Assembly: GCA_036271015.1 (NCBI GenBank) | Contig: DATBBL010000081.1 | Location: 1 to 13,729, forward strand | Direction: 5' to 3' | DNA from: DASUAS01 sp036271015 | GTDB taxonomy: Bacteria > Actinomycetota > Acidimicrobiia > IMCC26256 > DASPTH01 | Length of the DNA: 13,729 bases | Shown: in pieces, positions 12,713 through 13,729 of the stretch | Layout of the letters: each line of letters opens with the position of its first letter | How positions within the stretch are numbered: position 1 is the stretch's first letter | Position numbers and translations under genes: made by a program | Notes under the pieces: model-generated | What the model saw: only the letters and a program-made list of their open reading frames with translations | Databases searched by the model: none | What the model was told of the DNA's origin: nothing

Positions 12713-12718
12713 TGACTG

Positions 12719-13729
12719 ATGCAACGACATTTCGTGACGTGCCCGCTGTGCGAGTGCATGTGCGGCCTGCAGGTGGACGTCGAGGATGATCGCGTCAAGC
12801 TGATCCGGGGTGACCGCGAGGACGTGTGGTCGAAGGGATACCTGTGCCCGAAGGGCACGACGCTCGGCCATCTGCACGATGACCCCGATCGCATCCGCCA
12901 GCCGATGGTGCGCGACGGCGACACGTGGCGCGAGGTCACCTGGGACGAGGCGTTCGCGCGTTGCGAGGAGCTGATCCACGGCGTGCGCGAGCGGAACGGC
13001 ATCGCTGCGTTCACCGCGTTCATCGGGAACCCGGTCGGTCACAGCTACACGCTCGGTCGCTACATGCCGCTGTTCATCGGCCAGTCCGGCATGCCCCACA
13101 TCTACTCGTCGGGCACCGTCGACCAGTGGCCGAAGAACGTGTCGAGCGTCCTCATGTACGGGAACATGTGGAAGATCCCGTCGCCCGACATCCAGCGCAC
13201 GGACTACCTCATCTGCATGGGCGGCAACCCCCAGGCCTCCGGCGGGTCGCTGCTCGCCTGCCCTGACGTCCTGAGCGAGCTCGACGCCATCCACGCGCGC
13301 GGGGGCAAGGTCGTCGTGGTCGACCCGCGTCGCACGGGTACCGCGGATCGTGCCGACGAGTGGGTCCCGATCCTCCCCGGCACCGATGCCGCCTTCCTCC
13401 TCGCGATCTGCAACGTGCTCTTCACCGAAGAGCTGACGACGCTCGGCGGGCTCCGCGACATGGTGAAGGGCCTCGACGACGTGCGTGCGCTGTGCGCCGA
13501 CTGGCCGCCCGAAGCGGTCGCCGACTTCTGCCGGGTTCCGGCCGACACGATCCGGCGGATCGCGCGCGAGTTCGCGGCCGCGCCCACCGGCGCGCTCTAC
13601 GGCCGCATCGGTCTGTGCAACCAGGAGTTCGGCACGCTCGCGTCGTGGCTCGTCGACGTGGTGAACATCATCGTCGGGAAGTTCGACCGTCCCGGTGGCC
13701 TCATGTGGGGCAAGCCGGTCAACTGGCCG
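12719..13729 (+). CDS. Molybdopterin-dependent oxidoreductase, bis-MGD / [4Fe-4S] type, N-terminal part
   Basis: The first 337 codons are present and the frame is open to the window end. The family (DMSO reductase superfamily) usually has 650-800 residues and moves electrons and oxygen or hydrogen at a molybdenum centre. Cys8, Cys11, Cys15 and Cys43 form the C-x2-C-x3-C-x27-C [4Fe-4S] site, followed by Lys45 (CPKG), which relays electrons to the pterin. Further family features are the YLICMGGNPQASGGS segment (177-191), the KVVVVDPRRTGTADRAD strand (about 207-223) and the PILPGTDAAFLLA pterin contact. At the metal-ligand position the sequence reads YSSGTVDQWPKN (129-140), so Asp135 replaces the usual Cys or selenocysteine. 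There is no twin-arginine signal, so the enzyme is probably cytoplasmic. The substrate is unknown. The ATG start follows a leaderless-type promoter. Confidence 0.92.
   Translation, partial: MQRHFVTCPLCECMCGLQVDVEDDRVKLIRGDREDVWSKGYLCPKGTTLGHLHDDPDRIRQPMVRDGDTWREVTWDEAFARCEELIHGVRERNGIAAFTAFIGNPVGHSYTLGRYMPLFIGQSGMPHIYSSGTVDQWPKNVSSVLMYGNMWKIPSPDIQRTDYLICMGGNPQASGGSLLACPDVLSELDAIHARGGKVVVVDPRRTGTADRADEWVPILPGTDAAFLLAICNVLFTEELTTLGGLRDMVKGLDDVRALCADWPPEAVADFCRVPADTIRRIAREFAAAPTGALYGRIGLCNQEFGTLASWLVDVVNIIVGKFDRPGGLMWGKPVNWP

Noticed and set aside
11624..13294. 556-codon minus-strand frame over the sigma factor and molybdoenzyme
   Set aside because: It crosses two unrelated conserved genes and a spacer, and its composition matches an antisense shadow.
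1..13729. CRISPR arrays, tRNA or rRNA genes, insertion sequences, toxin-antitoxin pairs, defence genes
   Set aside because: Looked for by eye on both strands; no regular repeat-spacer array, cloverleaf, transposase motif or small paired toxin gene was seen.

Overview
The window is GC-rich, gene-dense bacterial chromosome. GTG and TTG starts are common, several -10 boxes of TANNNT type sit directly in front of start codons, and many proteins belong to actinobacterial-type families: a two-domain GlnE, an HPGP-type GT-C-like membrane protein, a WGVNQ coiled-coil protein, and a SigA/HrdB-like sigma factor without region 1.1. This points to an actinobacterium, perhaps Acidimicrobiia. That placement is inferred from style, not from a marker gene. 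I see no tRNA, rRNA, CRISPR array, insertion sequence or prophage gene. The largest stretch without a gene is 203 bp (12516-12718).

Left part (1-8285). A plus-strand amidohydrolase tail (1-204) meets a minus-strand FCD-type GntR regulator tail to tail, and the two share a CTAG as overlapping stop codons. From glnE leftwards, everything is on the minus strand and tightly packed. The order is glnE, a GT-C-like polytopic membrane protein (TGATG overlap), an SDR oxidoreductase (25-nt gap), a coiled-coil protein (8-nt overlap), a possible 17-codon ORF (GTGA and TGATG overlaps), a secreted protein, and after 76 nt the GntR regulator. The regulator has its own plausible promoter, ribosome binding site and a 12-bp perfect palindrome.

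Middle (8286-11433). glnE and nadE diverge from only 27 bp. Both have a -10-like hexamer exactly 6 nt before the start codon and no Shine-Dalgarno sequence, so both may be leaderless. GlnE adjusts glutamine synthetase activity, and NadE spends glutamine to make NAD, so both genes concern glutamine. After nadE come an EamA/DMT transporter and a translationally coupled ferritin-like helical protein, ending in a probable intrinsic terminator.

Right part (11452-13729). A primary-like sigma-70 factor has its own promoter and ribosome binding site. A repeat-rich spacer follows, then the first 337 codons of a molybdopterin/[4Fe-4S] oxidoreductase. Its start also looks leaderless, behind an extended -10 box. 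Where related enzymes carry Cys or selenocysteine as the molybdenum ligand, this one appears to have Asp.

Overall this is mostly ordinary housekeeping and accessory metabolism. No clearly new system is visible. The points most worth a second look are the 27-bp divergent leaderless promoter pair, the coupled chain below glnE with its possible micro-ORF, the GntR palindrome, the Asp-type molybdoenzyme and three conserved-looking families without known function.
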